Source: Mesorhizobium loti (GTDB lineage Bacteria > Pseudomonadota > Alphaproteobacteria > Rhizobiales > Rhizobiaceae). Taken from it: a stretch of 64,000 bases of DNA. Positions 1 through 8,483 of the stretch are shown here, in pieces; within the stretch, counting starts at the first letter, position 1, and each line of letters opens with the position of its first letter. A model generated the notes under the pieces. That model had not been told where the DNA came from, made no database searches, and saw only the letters and a program-made list of their open reading frames with translations. The stretch covers positions 3,325,501 to 3,389,500 of the forward strand of contig NZ_CP033334.1 of assembly GCF_013170705.1 (NCBI RefSeq). The letters run 5' to 3'. The translations under genes were made by a program, and so were the position numbers.

Positions 1-2
1 AG

Positions 3-473
3 CGGGGCAGGGTGGCGCGCCTGCTCGCCAATGCGGCGGCGGCCAGGGGTAGCCGTGTCCTGTTCATCGACACCAACAATGCCGGCGGCGGCAAGAAGGA
101 GCCGCAACCCGGTCTCCTCGACGTTCTGCGCGGCGAATATGCCTTCGATGCGTTGAGCCAGTACACGGCCGGCAGCAATGTCGCGGTGCTGGGCAGGGGT
201 CGGCAAAAGGCCGTCTTTTCCGAGGCGCAGGGCGTCTACTTCACGCAGCAGATGCTGGCGCAGGCGGGCCGCAATTTCGACCTCGTCGTCGTCGACGGCG
301 GCGCGCTGGCCGACAATCTCAACGCCTCGCCTCTGGTCGCCATGGTCGACGAGATCGTGATGGTCGCGACGCTCAACTCGACGCCGATGCGCGATGTCAC
401 GACGGCCTCGCAGGCCATTTCCGTCATGGGGCGGCTGCCGACCGGCGCCTTGCTGGTCGACGAGGCGGCCTGA
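3..473 (+). CDS. Exopolysaccharide CpsD/CapB-like tyrosine-kinase-type ATPase, C-terminal part (cut by window start)
   Basis: The frame is open from the window edge, so the N-terminus and the Walker A loop are missing. The visible part begins in the helix after the P-loop and runs into RVLFIDTNN, the Walker A-prime-like strand of BY-kinase and MinD-type ATPases. The later strand FDLVVVDGGALADN matches the Walker B region, where the usual PP after the aspartate is GG. Proteins of this family pair with a Wzz/PCP co-polymerase to control exopolysaccharide chain length at the inner membrane. No C-terminal tyrosine cluster is present, which is common in the fused rhizobial forms. The stop is one base upstream of the next gene, a polymerase-like membrane protein, so the two are probably co-transcribed. 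The family is fairly sure; kinase activity cannot be judged. Confidence 0.75.
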   Translation, partial: RGRVARLLANAAAARGSRVLFIDTNNAGGGKKEPQPGLLDVLRGEYAFDALSQYTAGSNVAVLGRGRQKAVFSEAQGVYFTQQMLAQAGRNFDLVVVDGGALADNLNASPLVAMVDEIVMVATLNSTPMRDVTTASQAISVMGRLPTGALLVDEAA

Positions 474-474
474 C

Positions 475-1803
475 ATGGCTGCGATCCGGACCGCCAACCC
501 GGCAGCCGGCTGGGCCGGTCCGGGTCAGGCCCGCGCCGGCAGCTCCGTCGATTGGCTGACCAGCTTCGGCCTGGTCACGGTCGTGGCGCTGCTGTTCGCC
601 ATCTCCGGCGGCATGCTGTGGCTGGTGGGCTATAATTACGACGGCCTGACCGGCAACCCCGCGACCAAGATCCATCCTTCGACCTACCTGCTGATACTCG
701 TGTTTGCCTGGCGCGCCTGCACCTTCGGCAATCCGGTCGGCTACATGGTTGCCGTCGCCGACCGGCGGCCAGCCAGCGCGCTGATGGCGGTCATGTCGAT
801 CGTGCTCCTGGTCGTCGTCATCGCGCGCCAGCGCCCCGGCATGGCCGGCATGATCGACACGTTCGTGGCGCCGGCGCTGCTGGTGATGATGCTGGCCGAG
901 GAAAACGAGAAGACCTTCGCCCGGATGCAGACCGTGGTTCACGCCATCATGACCGTGAACGCGCTGCTGGCCCTGTTCGAGTTCGCCACCAAGACGCTGA
1001 TCTTTCCCTATCGGCTCGACGGCGAAGCGTTCATGACCGACCTGCGCTCGACGGCGCTTCAGGGCCATCCGCTGTCCAATGCCACGGTGACCTCCATCTA
1101 TGTGCTGGCGCTGCTGTCCGGTTCGAAATCGCTGTCCATGCCGCTGCGGCTCGGGATGATCGGCCTGCAATGCGCGGCTCTCGTCGCCTTCGGCGGCCGC
1201 TCCGCGATGGTGCTGACCATCGTGCTCGGCGGTTGCTACCTGCTCATCCAGGGCCTGCGCGGCTTGCGCACGGGGCGCGTCAACCTGCTTGGCGCGGCCC
1301 TCGGCCTCATCCTTGCCGCGCTGGTCCCGGTGGTCATCGCGGTCGCGGCGTCCTACGGCTTTTTCGACGCGCTGCTCGAGCGCTTCGTGTCGGACTCCGG
1401 CAGCGCCAATGCCCGCGTCGAGATGTTCGACCTGTTCAATCATCTGGAATTGCGCGACGTGATCGTGGGGCCAGACATCGACCTCATCGAGAGCCTGCGC
1501 CGCATCAGCGGCCTTGAGCAGGGCATCGAGAACCCCATCATCCGCACGGTCCTCTACCAGGGCGCCTTCTTCACCTTGCTGTTGTTCGTCGGCTTCGCGC
1601 TGTTCATGCATGAAGTGGCGCGCCGCTGCCATGCCGGCATCTGGCTGCTGATGCTGGGCTGGCTGATCCTGCTCAACACCTCAGAGAGCCTGGCGTCGAA
1701 GACGACGCTCATGACCAAATTCGTGGTGATCGCTCTGGTGCTGTATCGGCCGGTGCGGGGTGGGGTGAGGCAAAAGGTGCGCGGGCTGAACCCCCGCAGT
1801 TAG
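475..1803 (+). CDS. VpsF-like / O-antigen-ligase-like polysaccharide polymerase
   Basis: A 442-residue polytopic membrane protein with about ten hydrophobic segments and a large hydrophilic loop near residues 290-350. That layout is typical of Wzy polymerases and the O-antigen ligase superfamily, and the protein most resembles the VpsF group of exopolysaccharide proteins. The ATG at 475 follows the preceding stop by one base, which argues for translational coupling with the CpsD-like gene. An upstream in-frame start would overlap that gene by 80 bp and is less likely. Its role is probably polymerisation of lipid-linked repeat units in the inner membrane. Family members are poorly conserved, so polymerase and ligase cannot be separated from sequence alone. 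Confidence 0.75.
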   Translation: MAAIRTANPAAGWAGPGQARAGSSVDWLTSFGLVTVVALLFAISGGMLWLVGYNYDGLTGNPATKIHPSTYLLILVFAWRACTFGNPVGYMVAVADRRPASALMAVMSIVLLVVVIARQRPGMAGMIDTFVAPALLVMMLAEENEKTFARMQTVVHAIMTVNALLALFEFATKTLIFPYRLDGEAFMTDLRSTALQGHPLSNATVTSIYVLALLSGSKSLSMPLRLGMIGLQCAALVAFGGRSAMVLTIVLGGCYLLIQGLRGLRTGRVNLLGAALGLILAALVPVVIAVAASYGFFDALLERFVSDSGSANARVEMFDLFNHLELRDVIVGPDIDLIESLRRISGLEQGIENPIIRTVLYQGAFFTLLLFVGFALFMHEVARRCHAGIWLLMLGWLILLNTSESLASKTTLMTKFVVIALVLYRPVRGGVRQKVRGLNPRS

Positions 1804-1819
1804 CGTCAGGCCTCCGCTT

Positions 1820-1880
1820 TTCGTCATCCCAGGGTCTGCGCCGCGTCGCTTCGCTCCTTGCTCCGCCCTGGGATGACGAA
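1820..1880. repeat. Palindromic intergenic repeat, family A, copy 1
   Basis: A 15-bp inverted repeat (TTCGTCATCCCAGGG / CCCTGGGATGACGAA) encloses a 31-bp loop rich in CGCTTCGCTCC. A second copy lies at 13068-13128 with a compensating change in both arms. It sits between two convergent genes, where it could act as a bidirectional transcription stop. Confidence 0.85.
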
Positions 1881-1897
1881 GATCTGGACGGTCGGCG

Positions 1898-3169
1898 TTA
1901 TTGCTCCGCCATCCTCAACCCCAGCGCCTCGACCATCGCCGGGTCCAGCGCGCGGGTTTTGTCGTCCATCATGCCCATGCCGTCGAAGAGGTCCCAGAAG
2001 GCCCAGGGAAAGCCGGCGGCCTCGGCGCTTTGCCTGACATCGGAAATGTAGCGGGCGCGGTCGGGGTTGGGTGCCGCCACGTAACGCGCGTCGGTGCGCA
2101 GTGCGCCGAATTCGCCCATGATGACGCGCTGCGGCGCGATGCCGTTTCTGTCGGCCCAGTCGCGCGCCTGGCTGAGATATTTGTCGATGAACCAGCGGTC
2201 GGGCTGGGCGTCGAAATAGACCTTCAGCACGCGCTCGGTCTCCGCGTAGGCCGCCTTCTTGTCCGCTTCGGAGGTTTCGGTATCCGCGGCCATGCGCGCC
2301 CGGACGGAGGCCAGCGTCTGTTCGAGCGAGCCCGCCGAGGCCGGCCACGGCACATTGTTCAGCGCGCGGTAGACGGGCTCGCGCATCCACGGCGCGCCCT
2401 GGTGGCTGAACAGATAGGGCTCGTAGAAGTGGAAGGTGAACAGGATCGGCTCGAAGGCCGCCAGCGGCGCCGGATCGAGCGCGGCCAGCCCGCTCACCAT
2501 CGAGCCGCAGCCGCCGGTGACGACCAGCGGCAAGGCCTGGGATGACGATCTCGCCGCCGTCAGCAGGGATGCCTGAACCTGCGACCAGACGTTGGAATCG
2601 CAGGACTGCGCCGGTTCGTTGACCGGCTCCAGCGCGACCATTCCGGGTGTGAACCGGTCCAGAATGCCGGCAAGTTCGCCGACCAGCGCCCGATAGGCCG
2701 CGAATTCGGGTGCCGCGGTGCTGGAGACCATGCGGTCGGGGTTCCAGTAATGGGTGGCGCCGTTGGCCTGGACGTTGACGACGATGCCGAGACCGGCGTC
2801 GATCGTGGCGGCGACGGCGGGGTCCAGCATATCCAGCAATTTGCCGCGCGTGGTGGCGTCGGCGGCCAGGAACGGGCCGGGATCGACGGGCAGGCGGATG
2901 AAATCGAGCCCGGTGGCACGTAGCCGGCGGAGGTCGTCTGGGGTTGGCACCGGCCGCTGCGACTGGAAGGGCGGCCAGTCATAGTCGGTGCGCGGGGCGG
3001 GGAATTCACGCGTCAGCGCAAACCAGGGCCAGGCGTTGACGCCGCGGCGGAAACGCCATTCGCCGCTGGCGGCAAGCGCGGACGGCGCGGGAAGCTGCGC
3101 CATCGCCGCGGGCACCAGCGCCGTCGACAGCGCGGCGCGCAGCAACCGCCGCCGCGACCAGCCCGTCAT
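1898..3169 (-). CDS. Secreted glycoside hydrolase family 5 (cellulase-like)
   Basis: A 423-residue protein with a twin-arginine-like signal (SRRRLLRAALSTALVPAA, residues 4-22). The GH5 catalytic acid/base lies in ALEPVNEPAQ near residue 180 and the nucleophile in IMGEFGALR near residue 345. GH5 enzymes cleave beta-1,4-linked glucans or mannans with retention of configuration. Inside exopolysaccharide loci such enzymes usually trim or clear periplasmic polymer. The start overlaps the stop of the upstream glycosyltransferase by four bases (ATGA), so the two form an operon. The exact substrate is unknown. Confidence 0.85.
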   Translation of the reverse strand: MTGWSRRRLLRAALSTALVPAAMAQLPAPSALAASGEWRFRRGVNAWPWFALTREFPAPRTDYDWPPFQSQRPVPTPDDLRRLRATGLDFIRLPVDPGPFLAADATTRGKLLDMLDPAVAATIDAGLGIVVNVQANGATHYWNPDRMVSSTAAPEFAAYRALVGELAGILDRFTPGMVALEPVNEPAQSCDSNVWSQVQASLLTAARSSSQALPLVVTGGCGSMVSGLAALDPAPLAAFEPILFTFHFYEPYLFSHQGAPWMREPVYRALNNVPWPASAGSLEQTLASVRARMAADTETSEADKKAAYAETERVLKVYFDAQPDRWFIDKYLSQARDWADRNGIAPQRVIMGEFGALRTDARYVAAPNPDRARYISDVRQSAEAAGFPWAFWDLFDGMGMMDDKTRALDPAMVEALGLRMAEQ

Positions 3170-4386
3170 ACGGCGCCGGGCGAGGGGCGGTCGATTGCCG
3201 TTGTCCGCTCCGATGTCACCCCAAGAAGCCGGTAGGCTTCATCCTCATAGGCCAGCAGCACATCCTCCCAGCGGAAGGCTTCGCGGGCGCGCGTCCTGGC
3301 GGCTTCACCGCAGGCCTTGACCAGCGCGTCATCCTCCATCGCCTGCCGCATCCGCTCGGCGCAGCTTTGCGTATCGGTGAAGTGGACGGCTGCGGCCCCG
3401 GCGACCCACCTGTTGTAGGGATTGTCGTGCGCGATCACCATGTTGCCGGCGGCCAGCGCCTCGACCAGCGACGGGTTTGTGCCGCCGACGGTGTGGCCGT
3501 GCATGTAGGCGCGCGCGTGATACCTCAGCGCCTTCACCGCCGCCTGATCGTAGATGGCGCCCGGCAGCACCACCGAGGCGTTCGCGGCCTTGCGGATGGC
3601 GACATGATAGGGATTCTGGTCGGAGAGCGTGCCCAGAACCACCAGCTTCATGTCGCGTTTCTGGCTGCAGAAGGCTTCGACGATGGGCAGGATGTTGTTG
3701 TCGGGCTCGATGCGCGCGATCGAGATGAGGTATTTTCCAGGTTCGAGCCCGAGCGCGCGTACTGGCGCCTCGGGCGCCGACGTCACCGGGTCGGCGCCAT
3801 AGGTGATGGTGGCAATGGCGCTGCGCGGCCGGCGCGTCGCCAGGTGATCGGCGATGACAGGATGGTCGGCGACCAGCCGGTGCGAAGCCCAGGCGCCGAT
3901 CCATTCATTGAGCCAGAACCAGGTGCGCGCCGCTGGTCCCCATTTCGGGCGGCGCCACTCGATGCCGTCCATATTGGTGATGATCTTGCGCCGCATCAGC
4001 CTGAGCCAGGTCAGGAAGACCGCGCCATTATAGCCGAGCACCAGGCAGACGCCGGGCCGGCGCGCGGCGTCGAGCACGCACTGCCAGTCGAATTCCAGCG
4101 TCGCGCGCGGTCCTTTCGAGGCGACCTGGATGTGGATCAGGTCGATGCCGCGCCAGCTGTCGAGGCGCACCCGCTGGTCGACCCGTTCGACCTCTTCCTG
4201 ACAGTAGACGCCGACCTTCCAGCCGCGTGCGACCAGGAAAAGGGCCAATTTCTCGGCGAAGGTCTCGAAGCCGCCATGAGCCGCGGGAATGCCGCGCGTT
4301 CCCAGGATCAGGATGGAAGGCTGTTCCGGTTTCATGGCTGCTGGTACTTTCAGGTCCGCTCGATCCGTGATGCGAGGCTGTGTCAT
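3166..4386 (-). CDS. DUF1972 / GT4 glycosyltransferase (rhamnosyltransferase-like)
   Basis: A 406-residue cytoplasmic GT-B glycosyltransferase. The N-terminal signature ILGTRGIPAAHGGFETFAE is typical of DUF1972 proteins, many of which transfer rhamnose or related deoxysugars to lipid-linked exopolysaccharide intermediates. The C-terminal donor-binding half contains GGTNPSLVEALAAG, with the glutamate expected in GT4 enzymes. A second ATG at 4335 (MKPEQPSILIL) fits the family boundary better and could be the real start. It is the first gene of a minus-strand pair with the GH5 enzyme and is divergent from the GT4 gene at 4740. The donor sugar cannot be read from sequence. Confidence 0.85.
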   Translation of the reverse strand: MTQPRITDRADLKVPAAMKPEQPSILILGTRGIPAAHGGFETFAEKLALFLVARGWKVGVYCQEEVERVDQRVRLDSWRGIDLIHIQVASKGPRATLEFDWQCVLDAARRPGVCLVLGYNGAVFLTWLRLMRRKIITNMDGIEWRRPKWGPAARTWFWLNEWIGAWASHRLVADHPVIADHLATRRPRSAIATITYGADPVTSAPEAPVRALGLEPGKYLISIARIEPDNNILPIVEAFCSQKRDMKLVVLGTLSDQNPYHVAIRKAANASVVLPGAIYDQAAVKALRYHARAYMHGHTVGGTNPSLVEALAAGNMVIAHDNPYNRWVAGAAAVHFTDTQSCAERMRQAMEDDALVKACGEAARTRAREAFRWEDVLLAYEDEAYRLLGVTSERTTAIDRPSPGAV

Positions 4387-4739
4387 CTCAGAACCGCAGC
4401 CTAGCGATATCCATGCCAGACCGGGTTCCGGCCATCATCGCACCGGGGTTGTAAAATATTTCTTCCAACCGCCGGAGTTGTTTCACTATCGGTCAACTTT
4501 CCGCACGTATGTGTATCGAAACGAGGCAATGCCGGGGCCGGCCGGCCCGCAGATGGGTACATTAGCCCGGTATGATCCTTGCTGATGGACTTCTGCGCGC
4601 CGGAATCGGCGGAGGGCGTGCAGCATTGGTGTGGTGATCCCGTTCATGACCACACTCGCAACCAGTGAAGTCCAAAGGGGTGTTTCCGGTCGCCGGTACC
4701 GTCAGGCGGCGGGATCGTCACACCACCCCTGACAGAAAG
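4387..4739. other. Divergent intergenic region of the exopolysaccharide locus
   Basis: A 353-bp gap between two divergent glycosyltransferase genes. The central part (about 4440-4520) is clearly more AT-rich than its surroundings and must hold promoters for both directions. I find no convincing -35/-10 pair, operator palindrome or small gene in it. Confidence 0.5.
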
Positions 4740-5921
4740 ATGCATGTGAAGATGCGGATTGCCTGCATCCACCAGGGCTACGAACTCTACGGCTCCGACC
4801 GCAGCTTCGCGGAGAGCGTGGCGGCGCTGCGCGCCGCGTTTCCGTCCGCCGACATCGAAGTGGTCCTGCCGCGCGGCGGGCCGATCCTGCGGATCCTGGA
4901 ACCTCATGCCAGCCGGATCGTCTTTGAACCGCTCTGGGTGCTGAGGCGTCAGGCGATGCTGCGGCTGGCGACCATCGAGATGGCGCGGCTGCCGGTCGCG
5001 CTGTGGCGGGCATGGCGGCGCCTGCGCGATTGCGACCTGGTCTACGTCAACACCTCGATCGTCGCCGACTATGCGCTGGCCTCGCGCCTGCTGCCGACGA
5101 AGGCCCTGCTGCACATCCACGAGATTCCCGAAGGCGTGCTGCGCCGGATCCTGGTCGGGTTGATGCATTGGAGCCGTGCCGATCTCATCTTCAACTCGCG
5201 CGCCACGCGCGCCGCGTTCGGCGATCCCAAATCCGCGCGCTCATACGTCGTCTACAACGGCGTTGCCGGCCCGGCGGCGGCCGAGGCGATGACCTATGAC
5301 GGCAAGCGCCCGCTACGGGTGCTGCTGCTTGGCCGCATCAACCGGATCAAGGGCCAGGAAGTGCTTCTGGAGGCGATCGCCTCGATGCCGGCGGAGCTGA
5401 AGTCGAGGATCGAGGTGCGGCTGGTCGGCGGCGCTTTCGAAAGCGTCGAGCGCGAGCGCGCCTTGGCCGAACTGGTCGGGACCATGGGGCTGGCCGATCA
5501 GGTCAGCACCTTGCCTTTCATCTCCGACCCTTCCGAGCATTACCGCTGGGCCGATATCGTCACCGTGCCGTCGCGGCGCCCGGAATCGCTCGGCCGCGTC
5601 GCCATCGAGGCGATGGCCTATGGCCGGCCGCCTCTGGTGTCGGCGATCGGCGGACTGGTCGAGGTGGTCAGCGACGGCGAGACCGGCTGGCATGTTCCGC
5701 CTGACAATGCCCCCGCGCTTGCCGCGAAATTGCAGGAGATCGTCCTTGCCCCTGAAGCCTGGCGCGGGTTCGTCGCCGCCGGGCGCAAGCGCTACGAGAC
5801 GATGTTCAGCGAGCCGGTCGCGGCCGCGGCGATCGCCGCGATCGCCGCCGACAAACTGAAGACGGCCATGGCAAGGCCGGGCAAGGCGGCAACCACCCGC
5901 CAGGCGGAGACGCAGCCGTGA
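4740..5921 (+). CDS. GT4 family glycosyltransferase
   Basis: A 393-residue GT-B glycosyltransferase. The N-terminal acceptor domain starts at MRIACIHQGYELYGSDRSF. The C-terminal Glycos_transf_1 domain contains LLLGRINRIKGQEVLLEAI near residue 205 and RPESLGRVAIEAMAYGRP near residue 285, including the E-x7-E-type donor site. I chose ATG 4740, just upstream of the conserved N-terminal strand. An in-frame ATG at 4752 is equally possible, and one at 4665 would add an unconserved basic leader. The stop overlaps the flippase start (GTGA), so translation is coupled. The sugar donor is unknown. Confidence 0.85.
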   Translation: MHVKMRIACIHQGYELYGSDRSFAESVAALRAAFPSADIEVVLPRGGPILRILEPHASRIVFEPLWVLRRQAMLRLATIEMARLPVALWRAWRRLRDCDLVYVNTSIVADYALASRLLPTKALLHIHEIPEGVLRRILVGLMHWSRADLIFNSRATRAAFGDPKSARSYVVYNGVAGPAAAEAMTYDGKRPLRVLLLGRINRIKGQEVLLEAIASMPAELKSRIEVRLVGGAFESVERERALAELVGTMGLADQVSTLPFISDPSEHYRWADIVTVPSRRPESLGRVAIEAMAYGRPPLVSAIGGLVEVVSDGETGWHVPPDNAPALAAKLQEIVLAPEAWRGFVAAGRKRYETMFSEPVAAAAIAAIAADKLKTAMARPGKAATTRQAETQP

Positions 5922-7219
5922 AGTTCCCCGTCCATCTGGTGCGGCGCCTCGTGCTGATGATCGGCGGCGAGGCAATGCAGAGCGGCTTCCACTTCGCCCT
6001 CAACCTCGCGCTGCTGCACATGCTGTCGGCCCAAGGCTACGGCCTTTTCGCCCTCGCCATGGTGATGGGCGGCGTCGGCCTGTCCTACATCAGGTCGCTC
6101 ACCGCCGTCCCCGCCTCGATATGGATGAGCAAGAGCAGCAACAGGGCCGGCGTCGATGCCCATGACGTGGCCTTCGGAACGGCGGCGCTGGTGGTGGCGC
6201 TGCTGATGGCCGCCGGCACGGCTATCCTGATGCATCTCCTGGGCGACCCAAGCGGCATTGCCGCCGGCTGCTTCGTCGGCGCCTGGTCGCTGCGCAGCCA
6301 TATGCGCACGGCATTCTTCACGCGTCGCCAGCAGGTGGTCGTCTCCATCAGCGACGCCGCCTTCACGATCGCCGGCACCGTGCTCACCGGGCTGGCGATC
6401 TGGTTTGCCACGGACGTGCTGCAGACCGTGTTCTACGCCCTTGCGGCGGCAAATCTATTTGGCATCTTCGTCCTGGTCCGGCTGGCTGGCCGCAGGGTTC
6501 GCGTCAGTTTCCGCATGCCAACGCGCCGGCGCTACACCAGGCTCTGGCGCCAGCTGTGCTGGTCGGCCTTCAGCGCGACCACCACCAACATCCAGGGTCA
6601 AAGCCTGGCGCTGCTGGTCGCGGGCATTGCCGGACCGGCCGCCTACGCGCCGCTGGCGGCGGTCCTCGTGCTGTTCGCGCCGCTGCGCATCATCAGCCTT
6701 GCCTTCGTGAACATGACGCAGCCGGAACTCGCGAAGCTGATGCAGGCCAACGAAACGCGCCGCGTCTGGGCGCAGGCGAAGATCTGGTCGCTCGTCATGG
6801 GGCTCGGCGGCCTGGCCTATGGATGCGCCATCATGTTCGTCCTGCCGATGATAAAATCCCAGGCTCTGCAGGATGCCTCGGTCGGGTTCATCGGGCTTTT
6901 CGTGATCGCGAATTTCGTGCCGATCATGCTCTACATCATGCCCCGCATCGTGCTCGAGATCTTCGGCGATTTCCGGATCGTCGCGTTCATCACGATGGGC
7001 GGCGCGATCGTCGGGCTGGCGCTGATCGCGATCCTGCTGGCCGTCGCGTCCCCGCCATGGGCGCTGCTGGGCTCGGCGGTCTCCGAGACCTTCGTGCTCG
7101 TGGCATCATGGTATTTCGCGCATCACCGCATGTGGAACATCGAGCATCCGGACCAGCAGCGGTATAGCCGCCTGGGCTCCTGGCGACGGGCGGTCACATT
7201 CGCCGCGGCAAAGCGATAG
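5918..7219 (+). CDS. Polysaccharide flippase, MOP/Wzx-like
   Basis: A 433-residue polytopic protein with about twelve predicted transmembrane helices, typical of MOP-superfamily lipid-linked oligosaccharide flippases. It would move undecaprenyl-linked repeat units across the inner membrane for the polymerase encoded at 475-1803. The GTG start overlaps the upstream glycosyltransferase stop by four bases. The N-terminal pattern (EAMQSGFHFALNLALLHMLSAQGYGLFALAM) begins a Polysacc_synt-like first helix pair. No other transporter is in the locus, which supports the flippase role. Confidence 0.8.
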   Translation: MKFPVHLVRRLVLMIGGEAMQSGFHFALNLALLHMLSAQGYGLFALAMVMGGVGLSYIRSLTAVPASIWMSKSSNRAGVDAHDVAFGTAALVVALLMAAGTAILMHLLGDPSGIAAGCFVGAWSLRSHMRTAFFTRRQQVVVSISDAAFTIAGTVLTGLAIWFATDVLQTVFYALAAANLFGIFVLVRLAGRRVRVSFRMPTRRRYTRLWRQLCWSAFSATTTNIQGQSLALLVAGIAGPAAYAPLAAVLVLFAPLRIISLAFVNMTQPELAKLMQANETRRVWAQAKIWSLVMGLGGLAYGCAIMFVLPMIKSQALQDASVGFIGLFVIANFVPIMLYIMPRIVLEIFGDFRIVAFITMGGAIVGLALIAILLAVASPPWALLGSAVSETFVLVASWYFAHHRMWNIEHPDQQRYSRLGSWRRAVTFAAAKR

Positions 7220-7228
7220 GAGAAGGAT

Positions 7229-8452
7229 GTGGCAGAACAGGCAGTGCACATTGCCGCGGTGGCCGACTTGCCCGACGGGCAGGCTTCTCATCCCGCCATC
7301 GTCGCGGCGAACGACGCCTACACGGCGCGGTTGCACACCAGTCTCGAAGCGGTCAGGCCGCTCTGGCTGCGCTTCCAGACGGATGGCGTCTGCACCGCCC
7401 ACCAGCATTTCGCGTGGGTGGAGGGGATCGTGGCGCGGCTGATGCCGGCAGGCGCGGAGCCGCTCATCGTCGAAGTGAACAACGCGGTGACGGGCGCGCC
7501 CTTGATGTTGGTGCCGCTGATGCTGCGGCCAGCCTTCCACCATCGGGTGATCGAATGGCTGAGCTGTGGCGTCTGCGACTATTCGGCACCGCTGCTGGCC
7601 GATGCGAGCGCGTGGACGGCGCAATCCGCGCAGGCCGCGTGGGCGGCGGTGCGTTCCGTGCTGCCGGCGGCGGACCGCGTCAACATCCTGGGAATTCCGC
7701 GGCGGATCGGCGGCGTCGCCAACCCGCTGGCGCTGCTTCCGGCAACGCGCGATTCCCTCCAGACCACCTTCGGCCTGGCCATCGACGGCGAGCCGGAAAC
7801 CGTCCTCAAGCGCCTGTGCAGGCCATCCTTCGTCAAGGAATTCGGCAAGGACTGGCGCCGGCTCGAACGGCTCGGCGGCGTGGAGCTGGTCGAGGCCGCC
7901 ACGCAGGCCGAAGTGGAGCAACTCTTCGGCGAACTGATCCGCATGCGGCTCAGCCGCTTTCGCGAGCTTGGCCGCTTCGACTTGCTGACGCAGGAGGCGG
8001 TTGTCGATTTCTACCGCAACGCCGCCCTGCAGGGTCTGCCGGACGGATCGGTGCGGCTCTTCGGGCTGCGCGTCGGCGATGCCCTGATAGCCGTCCAATA
8101 TGCGGTGGTCCATCAAGGGACTGTTCATGCTCTGCTGATAGCTATGGACCAGAGCGTGGTGCCCAATGTCTCGCCGGGCCTCCTGATCATGGGCCGGCTG
8201 ATAGGCTGGGCGCGCGAGCGGCGGTTCGATTATTTCGACCTGTCGGTCGGCGACCAGAGCTACAAGGAACGCATGGGCGCCAAGGCTTCGGTGCTGGCCG
8301 AACTACGCCATGGGTTGACGGTGCGGGGCCGTGTCGCGAGCGCCGCCATCGAACTGCGCAACCGGACCGAGGCCTTCGTGCGTTCCAACCCCCGGCTGCG
8401 CAGCGCGGCCCAGGGGATGATGCGGGGTTTGCGGCGTCTTCGCGGAGGATGA
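7229..8452 (+). CDS. GNAT/FemAB-like acyltransferase of the exopolysaccharide locus, copy 1
   Basis: A 407-residue protein of the BioF2/CelD-type acetyltransferase group, which has a double GNAT fold. The C-terminal half contains FRELGRFDLLTQ and RFDYFDLSVGDQSYKERMG, typical of this fold (tolerance for acyl transfer, conserved YFDLSVGD). Members found in cellulose and exopolysaccharide clusters are thought to acylate polymer or a carrier-bound sugar. The start is GTG 7229, preceded by AGGAGAAGG; an out-of-frame ATG lies two bases upstream. The next gene is a close paralogue with the same start context, so this is a tandem duplication. The acceptor is unknown. Confidence 0.75.
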   Translation: MAEQAVHIAAVADLPDGQASHPAIVAANDAYTARLHTSLEAVRPLWLRFQTDGVCTAHQHFAWVEGIVARLMPAGAEPLIVEVNNAVTGAPLMLVPLMLRPAFHHRVIEWLSCGVCDYSAPLLADASAWTAQSAQAAWAAVRSVLPAADRVNILGIPRRIGGVANPLALLPATRDSLQTTFGLAIDGEPETVLKRLCRPSFVKEFGKDWRRLERLGGVELVEAATQAEVEQLFGELIRMRLSRFRELGRFDLLTQEAVVDFYRNAALQGLPDGSVRLFGLRVGDALIAVQYAVVHQGTVHALLIAMDQSVVPNVSPGLLIMGRLIGWARERRFDYFDLSVGDQSYKERMGAKASVLAELRHGLTVRGRVASAAIELRNRTEAFVRSNPRLRSAAQGMMRGLRRLRGG

Positions 8453-8483
8453 CGAGGGCGGGCCTGAACGACGGGAGAAGGAC

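Noticed and set aside
424..1632. A 402-codon minus-strand open frame opposite the polymerase gene
   Set aside because: It encodes an Arg/His/Gln/Asp-rich product without domains. It is the usual antisense shadow of a GC-rich membrane-protein gene.
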